Positions 43,183 through 54,785 of a stretch of DNA of 64,000 nucleotides are shown here, piece after piece (position 1 is the first letter of the stretch; each line of letters opens with the position of its first letter). The notes beneath the pieces were generated by a model, which saw only the letters and a list, made by a program, of their open reading frames with translations, searched no databases and was not told the DNA's origin. The translations under genes and the position numbers were made by a program. The stretch is from Syngnathus acus (taxonomy: Eukaryota > Chordata > Actinopteri > Syngnathiformes > Syngnathidae), in NCBI RefSeq assembly GCF_901709675.1, contig NC_051089.1, forward strand, positions 17,604,008 to 17,668,007. Direction: 5' to 3'.

Positions 43183-44489
43183 CCGTAATTTTCGGACTAT
43201 AAGTCGCGTTTTTTTTCATAGTTTGGGTGGGGGGGCGACTTATAATAAGGAGCGACTTATATGTGTTTTTTTTCAAAAATGTTCAAAAAAAAAAAAAAAA
43301 GTGAAACCGCGATAAACGAACCGCAATGTAGCAAGCGATTACTGTAATTTGAATTTCAAGTGACGTCAGCAGCGCGACGTCGCGTCAGCAGCAGCTCCGT
43401 TGAGTCAATCTTTGTCCTTTATGTAAACAACCGCCGCGCTGCTGACGCGACGTCGGCGCGTCAGCAGCGCGATGTCGCGGTCGCGCGTCAGCAGCGCGAC
43501 GTCGCGGTCGCGCGTCAGCAGCGCGGCGGTTGTTTACATAAAGGACAAAGATTGACTCGACGGAGCTCTCTTTCACTTCCGTGGATTGAAGTCGGGGGCC
43601 GGCGCTCGGCCAGGTGGCTGTCCAGGGACGGTGGATGGGGCTCGGACAATGCTTTTACGCACGCCCGGTCCTACTCTACCGAGCTGTCTTTCACCTCCGT
43701 GGATGGAAGTCGAGGGCCGGCGCTCAGCCGGGTGGCTGTCCGGGGACGGTGGATGGGGCTCGGTCATGGCTTTTACGCACGCCCGGTCCTATTGTATGGA
43801 GCTCTCTTCCACTTCCGTGGCTGGAAGTCCACGTCGCCACACGCCTGGAAGTTTGTTTTGTTAAATAAAGAGCCGTTTACCAAACCCACGTCTTTCCTTG
43901 AACTTTGTTAACGCTACAATATAGTTATATAGTAGATCTGTGGAATAACGACGAGGCTGACGTCAGGGCGCACACGCGGCGTTGTTGACAAAGGACGAGG
44001 AATTTGATCGATGGATTTAATGATTTAGAGTGCACAGATGGTTTGATAACATTATTGCTTATATAATAGTTATTTGATATATAATTTATATATCGTTATA
44101 TGGGCCTGTGGAATATTTTGAAGTGCAAGAGCCGTCAGCGGCGCACACGCATTGTTGACAAAGGACGATTGATGGATTTAATGAATTGGAGTGACACAGA
44201 TGGTTTTATTAACGTGTTATTTATGTAATAGTTTTTTTAATAACTGAATTTTACGTCAGGGCCGTTCTCAGCTCTTAGTTTGTGTGTTTATGTCACGTTA
44301 GCATACCTATCGTTTAGCCTGTTGTTGCTCGTTCATGACTGTTCTTGGTGTTGGATTTTGTCGAATAAATTGCCCCCCAAAATGCGACTTACACTCCAGA
44401 GCGACTTATATGTTTTTTTTCACTTTTTTGGTCATTTTATGGCTGATGCGACTTATACTCCGGAGCGACTTATAGTCCGAAAATTACGG
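43183..44489 (+). mobile_element. TA-flanked MITE (ACTATAAGTCG family), copy with internal palindrome
   Basis: Perfect ends CCGTAATTTTCGGACTATAA and ATAGTCCGAAAATTACGG, with TA at 43181-43182 and 44490-44491. It contains a 48-bp perfect inverted repeat (43402-43449 / 43511-43558) and about two units of the 118-bp minisatellite (43560-43810). Confidence 0.9.
43402..43558. repeat. Palindrome with 27-bp tandem GC core
   Basis: Arms of 48 bases are exact complements (GAGTCAATCTTTGTCC... / ...GGACAAAGATTGACTC). The 61-base centre holds tandem copies of GCGCGTCAGCAGCGCGACGT-type units. Other family members carry only one arm. Confidence 0.92.
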
Positions 44490-44576
44490 TATTTATATCT
44501 GCAGCTAACATAGGTTTCAGTAAGAGTCATACTTATTTTATATTAAAAAATTTAAATTTTCACACCCACCCTAGAC

Positions 44577-45635
44577 CAGAATGGGCAAACTACGGCCCGC
44601 GGGCCACATCCGGCCCGTTTAATCCGGCCCGCCAAATTATTATTATTATATATTATAAATTGTATTATTAAACTTTTTTTTGGGTCATTTTCCCTGCAAT
44701 TACTATGTTTCCCCAATAGATGGGGAAGCGCCCGCCCACGCATTTACTCCCGAAAGCCGTGTCAGAAAGCTCAGTGCACACTCACAAGTGCGTGTACGTA
44801 CTAAGTAGTACGGAGCCGGCGCACTCTGCGCTCTATTTCCATCAGTGCCGAATTTCGAGTGTGGGCTGTGACGTCAGCATTCTCGTAATTCGCGCTCTGA
44901 GCTTTCAGATACAGTTTTACGATAATGCCACCCACAAACCTTCCCCTGAAATCCTTCCATTAAAATGAGTGGCCCGAGGAAAAGAAAGGTCGACACTGAG
45001 TGCCGAGTGTTTAAAAAAAGAGTGGACAATTTGGCTCGACCTACGAGTGTGAGCAGACGTTCAGCCACATGAACGTCAACAAAGCCCGTCAGATCTTGGT
45101 TAACGGGCCGACGCCTCGGTTTTATCCTAAGAATTACCACAACAAATTTTACTGCAGACCATGATGCACTTGCAAAAATGGGAGACCAACAATACTATTG
45201 ATTTCTTTATTACTTTATTTAGATGTATTCTTTCACTGATTCTTCAAGATGATGTATTTGGTCAGAATGTTTGCCGTTTGATGTGATTTCGCCTCATTAG
45301 ATAAACATATTTCATAAATCTGACCTGCAGGCGCTGAAGTGATGCAAACTATTATTCATAATAACAGTGTCGTATATAATGAGAATCACTGATAGTAGTT
45401 TTTTGGTGAAATATTTTTTTAATGCTGTAAATAAATGTATTTGTTTTCAAAAAACATGTTTTGAATATCCATGCTTTACTACCTACTAAAAGTACGAACC
45501 TTTTATGCAATGACCTTTACATGTCATTTCTATTACTTCACACAAAAACTACATCCATCTGCTCCTGGTCCGGCCCCCCCGGTCTAAATTTAGAACCAAA
45601 TTCGGCCCGCCAGTCAAAAAGTTTGCCCACCCCTG
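44577..45635 (+). mobile_element. hAT element, second copy of the 14.0-kb family
   Basis: Ends CAGAATGGGCAAACTACGGC and AAAGTTTGCCCACCCCTG. CCCTAGAC flanks both sides (44569-44576, 45636-45643). The relic start SGPRKRKVDTECRVFKK is near 44968. It has no LTR inside, which confirms the nested LTR in the 14-kb copy. Confidence 0.92.
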
Positions 45636-45689
45636 CCCTAGACCATCACTAATCAAATGCATTTTCACAACATCCTGGAACTACAGTGT

Positions 45690-46085
45690 AGTTACTACAC
45701 AAAGGTAAGGATCACAGGTTAAATGTATTGAAGAGAACCTCAATGTTGAATAGACGTCTAGATGTTCAAACGATCATTAGCTATTAGCGCGATTAGGGCT
45801 AATCGCGCTAATAACTATTAGCCATCATTCGAACGTCTACTCAATAAACGTCTAAAAAACTTTCACATATAGCCGTCTAATAGAGGTCTAATAGACTTCT
45901 ATCCCGTAGACATCTAAAAAACGTTTACATATAGGCATCTAATAGACGTCTTTGCTATAGACGTCTATGGCATAGACATCTATATTTATTACACTTTTAA
46001 AGCATTTTTAGACGTGTTTTAGCCGAGACGTCTGGGTAGCATATAGACGTCTAGTAGACGTCAAAAATGCTGGCAGGGACTTAAG
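45690..46085. repeat. AGACGTCTA-rich region with hairpin
   Basis: Variants of TAGACGTCTA / TAATAGACGTCT occur at least ten times in both orientations over 400 bases. A hairpin ATTAGCGCGATTAGGGCTAA...GCGCTAAT lies at 45784-45812. The outer ends are not resolved. It looks like a non-autonomous DNA transposon with subterminal repeats. Confidence 0.55.
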
Positions 46086-46192
46086 CTATTTGAAGAGGTC
46101 ACTTGGGAGGTCTCTGCCGACCAGTAAGTAAGTTTCCAAAATCATTATTTTGGTGTATTTTCTTCAATTTTCTGCAGGACAACAAATAAATA

Positions 46193-48636
46193 ACCCTGTG
46201 GCTCGTGCAGCTTTAGGACTCTCGGACCACTGTCTAGTTCATCTTATCCCGGCCTACAGGCAGAAACTAAAAACGTCTAAGCCTGTGGTGAGGACTGTGA
46301 GGAAGTGGACAGTGGAGTCAAGGCAGGACCTCCAAGCCTGCTTTGACTGCACAGATTGGGGAGTTTTTGAAGCTGCAACTTCAGACCTGCATGAACTCAC
46401 TGACAGTCACATCAGACATCAGTTTTTGTGAGGATATGTGTGTGCAGACTAAGACCTTCTGCACGTACAACAACGACAAACCTTGGTTTACACCGAACCT
46501 CAGGAGGCTGCGCAAAGTCAAGGAGGAGGCCTACAGGAGCGGCGACCGCGACCTGTTCAAGCAGACCAGAAACACACTGAACCGAGAGGTCAGGAAAGCC
46601 AGGAGGTGTTACGGGGAGAGCCTGGAGAGACACCTCTCTGCCAATCCTGATCCCTCAACAGTGTGGAAAGGTCTGCAGAGCATCACGGGCTTCAAGAAAC
46701 GAACCCCTCCTGTGGAGAGCCCAAGGCTTGCTAACCAGCTAAACAGGTTCTACTGCAGGTTTGATCGGTCCTCCCACACAACGGGACCTCCTGCAGCACA
46801 ATCTAAATACTCACCTCCCCCCACAACTGCTCTGTCCACACCTCTATCAACGTTGTCACCCACTCTCTCTCTTGCAGAGGCCGTGCCCACACTCCAGATC
46901 CGCGAGGAGGAAGTGCGCCAGATGTTCCGGGGACAAAAGATCAGGAAGGCACCGGGCCCAGACGGCGTGTCACCTTCCTGCTTGAAAGTCTGCGCTGAGC
47001 AGTTGGCGCCCACCTTTGCACGAATCTTCAACCATTCCCTGGAGCTGTGTGAGGTGCCCTCGTGCTTCAAGAGCTCCACCATCGTTCCAGTGGCCAAGAA
47101 GCCCGCCATCACAGGTTTGAATGACCTATAAACCTGTCGCACTGACATCTGTGGTCATGAAATCTTTCGAGAGGTTAGTGCTGAACCACCTGAAGGATGT
47201 CACGGGGCCCCTGCTTGACCCCCTCCAGTTTGCCTCCCGGGCAAACAGGTCGGTGGATGATGCGGTCAACATGGGACTGCACTACATCCTGCACCACCTG
47301 GACACCCCAGGAACGTACGCCAGGATCCTGTTTGTGGACTTCAGCTCGGCGTTCAACACCATCGCTCCTGACATCCTCCAACAGAAGCTCATCCAGCTTG
47401 CGGTGCCTGCCTCCACCTGTCAGTAGATCACCAGCTTCCTGACCAACAGGAGACAGCGTGTGAGGCTGGGGGGCATCACATCTGACACCCAGACCACCAA
47501 TACTGGAGCCCCTCAGGGGTGCGTCCTCTCCCCACTGCTCTTCTCTCTCTACACCAACGATTTCTCCTCAGGTGACTCTCCTGTGAAGCTCCTGAAGTAT
47601 GCAGATGACACCACTCTCATCGGACTGATCCTGAGACTGCGTACAGACAGGAGGTGGAGCGGCTGGTCCGCTGGTGCAGCCAAAACCACCTGGAGCTGAA
47701 CCCGCTCAAGACCGTGGAGATGACCGTGGACTTCAGGCGAGACCCTTCACCACTTTTACCCCTCACTATCCGCAGTAATACTATTCTCTCCACAGACACC
47801 TTCAAGTTCCTGGGAACCACAATCTCTCGGGACCTGAAATGGATCGGCCCCATAGACTCTGTCCGGAAGAAGGCCCAGCAGAGGCTGTACTTCCTGAGAC
47901 AGCTCAAGAAGTTCAACCTGCCGTGAGAGCTGCTGAAGACCTTCTACACTGCCATCATCCAGTCTGTCCTCTGCACCTCCATCACTGTCTGGTTTGGATC
48001 TGCCTCCAAACAAGACAAGCACAGACTGCAACGGACAATCAGGACTGCAGAAAAGATAATTGGAATCAACCTCCCATCTATCCAAGACTTGTACCTGTCC
48101 AGGACCAGGAAACGTGCAAGGAACATCTCTACAGACCCTTCTCACCCAGGCTGCAGTCTGTTTGAACTACTCCCCTCCGGACGGCGTTATAGAACTCTGT
48201 ACGCCAAAACCAGCAGACACAGAGACAGCTTCTTCCACCAGGCTGTTGCTCTGATGAACTCACACCACTCTTAGAGCCAGAGTCATTACTCTGCAATAAC
48301 ATCCTGCTCTCCACACCTTTTTTGAATTGTCTATACTGTTTGTACTATGTGTCCTCTCTGCATCCATTGCAGCCTGGTCATCCTGGAAGAGGGACCCTGC
48401 CATCTGTGGTCTCTTCTCAAGGTTTCTCATTTCCCCTAGCTGGAGTTTTGAGTTTTTCCTTGCCCTCTTGGGAGTTTAAGATCAGGGGATGTTTTAGAAT
48501 ATTTGCCATTTTTCACATGTCCTGAGTGTTGTTAGTCACCTAAATGTTGAACAGAGGCTGTGATTTACCGAAGTCAAATTCCTTGTTTGGCACGCTCAAA
48601 CATGGCGAATAAAAACTCTTGAATCTTGAATCTTTG
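46193..48636 (+). pseudogene. LINE copy 3, Rex1/Babar-like, 5' truncated
   Basis: It begins in the region following the endonuclease (GTGGCTCGTGCAGCTTTAGG; protein [20 protein letters not shown]) and runs through RT to the 3' UTR and tail at about 48636. RT blocks: APGPDGVSPS, FVDFSSAFNTI, NTGAPQGCVLSPLLFS, KYADDTTLIG (intact catalytic box near 47600). Damage includes a frameshift near 46410 (four bases lost in the DTVTSY region), one near 47128, a TAG at 47425 (CQ-stop in place of W), a deletion near 47628 and TGA at 47924. The APE domain is absent. It closely matches copy 2. Confidence 0.9.
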
Positions 48637-49078
48637 GCCCCACATCTACTTGCACTTGTTTTCAAAACATTAAACACAACAAACTGGTATCGCCCACGGC
48701 TAGCTTGAGTAGACTTCATTGCATATGTGGCAGATGAACCAAAAACAGAATCATCAGGCTGAAATGAACTATATGTACAATTGATAATTAGCTAAGAGGA
48801 CAAACAGTAGCTTTGAATGCGAGAGACATTTTTACAGAGTTCTTGTAATTTAAGTTTTAAATTTCTATTTTCATTAAGAAGAAGATGGCAAAGCATTGAT
48901 TGGGACAACTGGTGGGAATTTAAGAATGCACTTTAATGCACCAGCATTGTACCTTTGGCTACATGCAACAAGAGATTCTGGTTAAGGTATGTCAAACTTT
49001 GGGCGGTGTAGGAGCCTAGAGCAAGTAGGCTATGTGAATGTATGAGTGTATGTGTGTACTGTAAAGCTCCATAGTATG
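48637..49078. other. No feature recognised
   Basis: Unassigned AT-rich sequence between a LINE tail and a MITE. Confidence 0.5.
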
Positions 49079-49080
49079 TA

Positions 49081-49671
49081 CCGTATTTATTCTAATTATC
49101 GCCCATATTCTAATAATCACCCACTGTGTGTTAGCGATGACATAAATAAAAAACATTGATACCTCTAATTATCGCCCGTGTTGCTAAAAATTCCCCCCAA
49201 ATCTTACGTTTTCCTCCGCGACCGCATGCCGACGTCATTGCGCAAGTTTAAATATGACTAATTGACAGAACGTCGAATGTCCCTTTTAAATTGTTTTTCT
49301 CCATAAACTATGATACAATTACACTCGTCACTCCGCTACAATATCCTCACACAATTACGTTATCGGGGCGTGCGCTCGAACAAGACGATCGCGATAACAT
49401 AACATGACGTGCGCAACATGTGATGTGCGACGGTAACGTCAATTGACGCACCCCGCTGTTAGAGGTAGATCAAAACAGCCGCTGTTCCAGTGTTAAGAAC
49501 ACCAGTGAGATGCAGGTATTGCATACAACATAAGGAAAATATACATATTATCGCCCATTTCAGTGCCCCTTGGCGATCGGACAAAAAGGGTTCTCTATTA
49601 ATCGCCCACCCCCCCGTTGGACATAAACCTTCTCTAATTATCGCCCTGGGCGATAATTAGAATAAATACGG
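49081..49671 (+). mobile_element. TA-flanked MITE (CCGTATTTATTCTAATTATCG)
   Basis: The 24-base left end CCGTATTTATTCTAATTATC-GCCC is exactly inverted at the right, with TA on both sides (49079-49080, 49672-49673). TATCGCCC-type motifs recur inside (near 49167, 49550, 49601 and 49641). No coding. Confidence 0.9.
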
Positions 49672-49673
49672 TA

Positions 49674-51255
49674 TGTAGATATATAATATACACTGTTATA
49701 CGTATAGTGCACTCCATTTACAATTTTATGCTTTTTGGTGGGGGTAACTGACGATGGAAATGCTCAAAATAGTAGTGACAGACTGACAAGTGCAGTTTCG
49801 TTCGACTTGAAAAAATATTGCACAGGTGGCTGATGAACATTTATGACGGACCGGTAAATTTACTGATTATCATTATTTTTTGCATTTTATACTAATGCAA
49901 ATTAGTTGTTTTAAACTAAACATGTTTATACGTACGTATATACTGTAAGAAATCAAGAATGCATTTTTTACTACTTAATGTGTTTAGTTTTACCAAGTGT
50001 AAAACCTAAAGCTGTTTAAGGCAATCACATGAGAATTTCTAGTCTACTAAATCCTGGCTTGGAGTGCAGGTGTCATGTGGTTTAGTGTGACGCATTGTTT
50101 GCTTGGATTTTTTTGGGGAGGAAATAACCAAACCAGAGAAAAACAAGGTAAATATTTCCAATCATCTACAAAAAGTTAACAAATGAGGGTTCAGATTTTC
50201 AGACCACTAGCATAGTCATAACCACTTTTCACCTCACCTAATAGAGATATGTTAAGGAGAACCTGTTACCGACACTTACCATTGATATGCAATTTATCTA
50301 GCACAACTTGCCACCCAGCCTTTCTCTTGCCATCTTCCAGCATTAAGTGCCTTCAAAGCCAATTACAAAAATTTTTGTAGTTGTGGTAGTTAGAAAAATC
50401 CAACTGTTGTTATCAGAGGTGTGCTGGAGGTCAGATTTATCAGCTCAGTGACTCTTGGTTTCTGTAGACGTGTTTTTGTCAAATCAAGTGTACAAAGCGA
50501 ATGTAACAGAATAAACCACATAAATCCTGACATTAATCTCTACATGTGGTGTGGGAGGACTATATATAAATATATAAATACAAGTGCAGTAGTTCACAGT
50601 TTTTTTTAGGGCTGAATAGGTATGCTGCAAAAATCAAAGACATCTAGTATTAATTTCTTGGACTGGTTATTGGCTTTGCTAATGCTGCCAGTGCCTGTTG
50701 TGTTGGCCCTTCAGGGAAAAAAACATGTTTTACTCTGAGACAGATCAAAGCAATGCAACTGGGATCAAAGACCAGCATTGGTAGCTTTGGTTACATCCGT
50801 GTTGTTTACATGGATGCTGAAGGCAATTACATCAAATATTACAAACTTTGAAAGATAAATCCAAGTATTTTGATGTCCCGTTTGAAGTATATCAGTGCAT
50901 TTAGGGAGTCTGATTTGGCAACAATTTCACAACAATTTAAAAAGCCCTATAAATAGCGCTCTGGGTATCTCGCTAAATAGCTCCACTTGTGTTCATAGTG
51001 TCGATGCCTGTAGACATAACCAAGCAGGATCAGAACAATTCCATCATTCCTTTTTCAAATGTGGGGAAATATTTGAATAATACTTAAAAGGGATGTATGC
51101 TGCATCTTTTTCTAACATCAGATATTATCTTCTCTGTAATCTTCCCAACAGGTCACACAGAGTGGGAGGTGAAGAAGAGGGACTTCAACAACTTGCCTGC
51201 TGTTATGCTATAGGCTAAACACCCACTCAAGCACCGACTCTCCTTTTTCCTTTTA
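49674..51255. other. No feature recognised
   Basis: About 1.6 kb of AT-rich sequence without coding, splice or repeat structure that I can see. It is the longest stretch that may be ordinary intergenic or intronic DNA. Confidence 0.5.
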
Positions 51256-51263
51256 CCCCTAAC

Positions 51264-51456
51264 CAGGCGTTCCCTCTAATTTTTCAAGTGTCTGTGCAAA
51301 CACACAAGGTCCCTGTGTACACTGTGGACCACTGTGTGCAACACCAGATTAAATAATAAATGAATAAACAAACAAATACCTACCTACCTACCTACCTACC
51401 TACCCACCTACCTACCTACCTACCTACCTACCTACATAAATAAATAAATAAATACA

Positions 51457-51495
<39 letters not shown>

Positions 51496-52324
51496 ATACA
51501 TAAATACCTACCTACCTACATACATACATACATACATAAATAAATAAAATATTGTCAATGCGAACTTTAACTTGCTCGGGGGGTCGGATTTTGTTTTGTG
51601 TGACAGCTCGTTCCTTTTCTGTCGGTCTTTTGCGCTCTCTCGCAATAATGTACCGATCCCCTGTCCCATCTTGAGTCTTTGTACAATTCCAACAGCTTTC
51701 AAATGACATTTCTGCTAAATGTGACGCTTGAGGTAGTCCAACTTCCATCCCTTCCATATTTTTCCCTCCGTAAACTCGCCCGTCACTTTGGCTTCGCTCC
51801 ATGTTTTGCAGAGGAGACCTTTCACATTCGAAAGAATCTCACCCAGTTTCACCGTTTCCTCTTGTACTTGCACACACTCCGACAGCCATTCAATCTCACA
51901 AGAACTGCCGCACCTCTTATTTATTTTGGCTTGGCCAGTGGATGTGTCGCTGCTCATTCGTTTCACCACGATTAACTAATTTAGCATTTGCTTCGCTTGA
52001 ATCCGCCGCACTGTCGTTAGCTAGCTAACCTGCGCGGCACGGATGGGCAGAACACATGTTCAAGCACTGTCAATTCTATGATTGGCTATGTAGCATAAGT
52101 GAACCATATCATATCATTGGCTGGACACCTGTCAATTCCTGAAAGCACAGAAAGAAAATCATTCGTTCCCTTAATTGGATTAGATTAGATTACGTCTAAC
52201 ATTAGATATTAATCAATCAGTTTATGCAGATTTGTTTTTGTGTGCACAGCATGGAGTTTCTTGTGTGCAGAGACTGCGCGAACAGTGCGCAATTGCGTAG
52301 CTGCGCAGCTTCGAGGGAACACTG
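51264..52324 (-). mobile_element. hAT element, ZNF862-like N-terminus, exact TSD
   Basis: Ends CAGGCGTTCCCTCTAATTTT and AGCTTCGAGGGAACACTG are inverted. CCCCTAAC flanks both (51256-51263, 52325-52332). The minus strand around 51547-51969 encodes the transposase start: EIEWLSECVQVQEETVKLGE, then KGWKLDYLKRHI and, after a frameshift near 51717, RERKRPTEKERAVTQNKI. This is the KRHL-type zinc region of ZNF862-like hAT proteins; the catalytic domain is gone. A tandem array occupies 51376-51546. Confidence 0.85.
51376..51546 (+). repeat. (TACC)n / (TAAA)n / (TACA)n tetranucleotide arrays
   Basis: CCTA units (51379-51434), TAAA units (51436-51498), then short CCTA and CATA runs up to 51537. Related 4-base units alternate in blocks. 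Confidence 0.95.
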
Positions 52325-52333
52325 CCCCTAACT

Positions 52334-53769
52334 CAGTGTTTCTCAAATAGTGGGGTGCGCCCCCCTTGGAGGGCGCAGTGCGATACCAAGGGGGGCGCGT
52401 GTGACACCAGGGAACATGCTTTTCTTTTGGCTGTACTAGATTAAAGGGTAATTAGACATCCACTGCAGTAGGTGGGAGTGGCGGTATCACTGGAAGAGTT
52501 TGCGCAAGGAGTAGTCGCTTTACAGTGTAGAGCAGGCGATAAAAAGTGCAGTGGGACACCATGGAAAAATATTGAACAGGGTTGAACAGAACGGCGGAGA
52601 GAGACTGAGATAAGAGAATTGAGAGTCACACAAAAGCTAAGACAAGGAAATATGACGAAGCGTACGTAGCGCTCGGCTTCAGTGCGACTACGATGGGAGA
52701 CGAGGAAAGACCGGTGTGATTACTGTGCCTTACACTTTTGGCAGTCATTGCACCCCTATCACGCTGATAAGATGCTTAAGGTTTTTCAGCACAAATGGGC
52801 TGAATATTGCCAACAATCATCCCACTTTGTGAATGCTACTTCAGTCAATCAGCAAGCACTAAGCATCATATAAAGCAGCGTACCAAATTGCTCAATGCAA
52901 GAAAAAAACACATCATTGCAGAAGAGCTGATACTACCTGCAGCCGTGGATATGTTCTCCGTCATGCTGCCTCATTTTGAGCGCAAATCGTTTTATTCATT
53001 TTTGTTTTGTAGGTTAAAATGTTTTATATATTGTGCTCCTGAGTTAATGTTGCTGATTACTTTGACTTGAATATTATTTATTGCTATTTAATTTAATATT
53101 ATGTATATTTATTATTATTTTATTGTATTTTTCCAGGCGGCTCGGTGGGGCACTGGGTAGCACGTCCGCCTCACAGTTCGGAGGGTGCGGGTTCGATTCC
53201 ACCTCCGGCCCTCCCTGTGTGGAGTTTGCATGTTCTCCCCGGGCCCGCGTGGGTTTTCTCCGGGCACTCCGGTTTCCTCCCACAGCCCAAAAACGTACTG
53301 GGTAGGCCGATTGAGCACTCCAAATTGTCCCTGGGTGTGAGTGCGAGTGCGTATGGTTGTTTGTCTCTGTGTGCCCTGCGATTGGCTGGCAACCGGTTCA
53401 GGGTGTCCCCCGCCTACTGCCCGATGACGGCTGGGATAGGCTCCAGCACGCCCGCGACCCCCGTGGGGACTAAGCGGTACAGAAAATGGATGGATGGATG
53501 GATGTATTTTTCCAGCATAAAATGGCAGTTGGTCAAGAATGTTTATAGTTTAAATAATAATAATTTATTTTTAATTTCAGGCAAAGTGATGCACATTGAA
53601 TCTGTTCTGTTACACACTAAAAAACAATGTTATTAATAGTTATTCTTTATTGTAAGTTGATCTTTCTTTTTTATTTATATTTTGTTTTTCTTTAATGTTA
53701 ATAACATGGGGGGGCGCGAAATGTTTTCTTCTCCCTAGGGGGATCACAGAAAATTATTGAGAAGCACTG
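52334..53769 (+). mobile_element. hAT element, second copy of the 16.7-kb family
   Basis: Ends CAGTGTTTCTCAAATAGTGG and TTATTGAGAAGCACTG. CCCTAACT flanks both (52326-52333, 53770-53777). The same transposase scraps as at 17.1-17.4 kb are present (IIAEELILPAAVDMFSVMLP near 52915). A SINE is nested at 53137-53502. Confidence 0.9.
53137..53502 (+). repeat. Full-length tRNA-derived SINE with 13-bp TSD
   Basis: It begins GCGGCTCGGTGG with a tRNA-like head; the B box GGTTCGATTCC is at 53190-53200. It ends with (GGAT)n. TGTATTTTTCCAG is repeated exactly at 53124-53136 and 53503-53515, while the 17.95-kb paralogue has the site once. This is the reference copy for the fragments at 6.4, 10.7, 19.2, 21.3 and 27.4 kb. 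Confidence 0.93.
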
Positions 53770-53811
53770 CCCTAACTGGATAATAGACTCTGATATGCCC
53801 CTTGAATCTAT

Positions 53812-53816
53812 GTACG

Positions 53817-53847
<31 letters not shown>

Positions 53848-53870
53848 GTGTGTGTGAGTGTGTGTGTGTG
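53812..53870 (+). repeat. (TG)n microsatellite
   Basis: TG run with TA and GA interruptions that merges into the following coding scrap. Confidence 0.95.
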
Positions 53871-54410
53871 AGAGAGGCCTTCCACATCCGCTGCCTGCAA
53901 AGGATCCTGGGTGTGTCTTGGGAAGACAGGGTGCCCTATGTTGAGATCTTCGACCGGACCCACTCACTCAGCATTGCCATGCTCCTTGCGCAGAAACATC
54001 TACGTTGGGTAGGTCATGTGATCCGTATGCCTACCCACCGCCTCCCTAGGCAGATCCTCTATGGCCTGCTTTTGGGTGGTCAGAGATCTGCAGGGGGCCA
54101 GAAAAAGCGCTACAAGGATCACCTCAAAACCCTCCTGAAGAAGTGTGACATTACACCTACATCACTCGACTCCCTGGCTGCTGCTCGCCACACCTGGAGT
54201 TCCACCTACCACCAGGGTATTACTCACCTTCAGGAGCAGGCCACAGAGAGGAGGATACAACGCCTTGCACAGAGGCATCAGCGTGCTGCAGGGCCAACAC
54301 CCTCCAGTACCACATACCCCTGTCCCTCATGTGGCAAGACCTGCTGATCACGCATCAGCCTGCACAGCCACATGGCTATGCACCGCCGCAAAACACCCCA
54401 ATAACTGTCC
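53871..54410 (+). pseudogene. Non-LTR ORF2 C-terminus with zinc finger
   Basis: Open for about 158 codons after the microsatellite: AFHIRCLQRILGVSWEDRVP, LRWVGHVIRMPTHRLPRQIL, then KKRYKDHLKTLLKKC and a C-terminal CPSCGKTC. A stop at 54345-54347 (TGA for an Arg-type codon) breaks a C2H2 finger whose histidines follow in SLHSHMAMH. Such a tail is found in several fish non-LTR elements (I/Nimb- or RTE-like); I cannot name the clade. RT and endonuclease are absent. The in-frame peptide encoded by the TG run upstream is not part of the gene. Confidence 0.75.
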
Positions 54411-54574
54411 ATACTTTTAATCTGGAGCAATGTCATCATCAAAATCAATGGACTGCCCCTAAGTGTGTTTGTGTGCGTGTGCGTGCGTGTGTATATGTGT
54501 GAAATTTACCAACACAAAAGTGTCAGCTGCTTGTGGCTCAGCCAGAAGGCTCGCCCCCAACACCCGGAGGTCAA

Positions 54575-54785
54575 GTCAAGTTTATTTATATAGCCCCAAA
54601 TCACAGACAAGTCTCAAAGGGGTTCGCATGTGCAAAATTGACAATTTATCTCAACAGCCCCTTATCTTAACTCCCAATAGGGCAAGGAAAAACTGAAAAA
54701 CCCCGACTGGGGAAAAATGAGAAATCTTGAGAAGAGACCACAGATGGGAGGATCCCCATTCCAGGATGACCAGGGCAGTACATAA
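54575..54785 (-). repeat. LINE or SINE 3' tail, minus strand
   Basis: TCAAGTCAAGTTTATTTATA and then GAGAAGAGACCACAGATGGG are the reverse complement of a common fish retroelement 3' end, sharing the CATCTGTGGTCTCTTCTCAA block with the LINE 3' UTR at 36.95 kb but ending with a different tail. Confidence 0.7.

Noticed and set aside
51376-51546. CRISPR-like array
   Set aside because: Pure tetranucleotide runs without spacers, in a eukaryotic genome.
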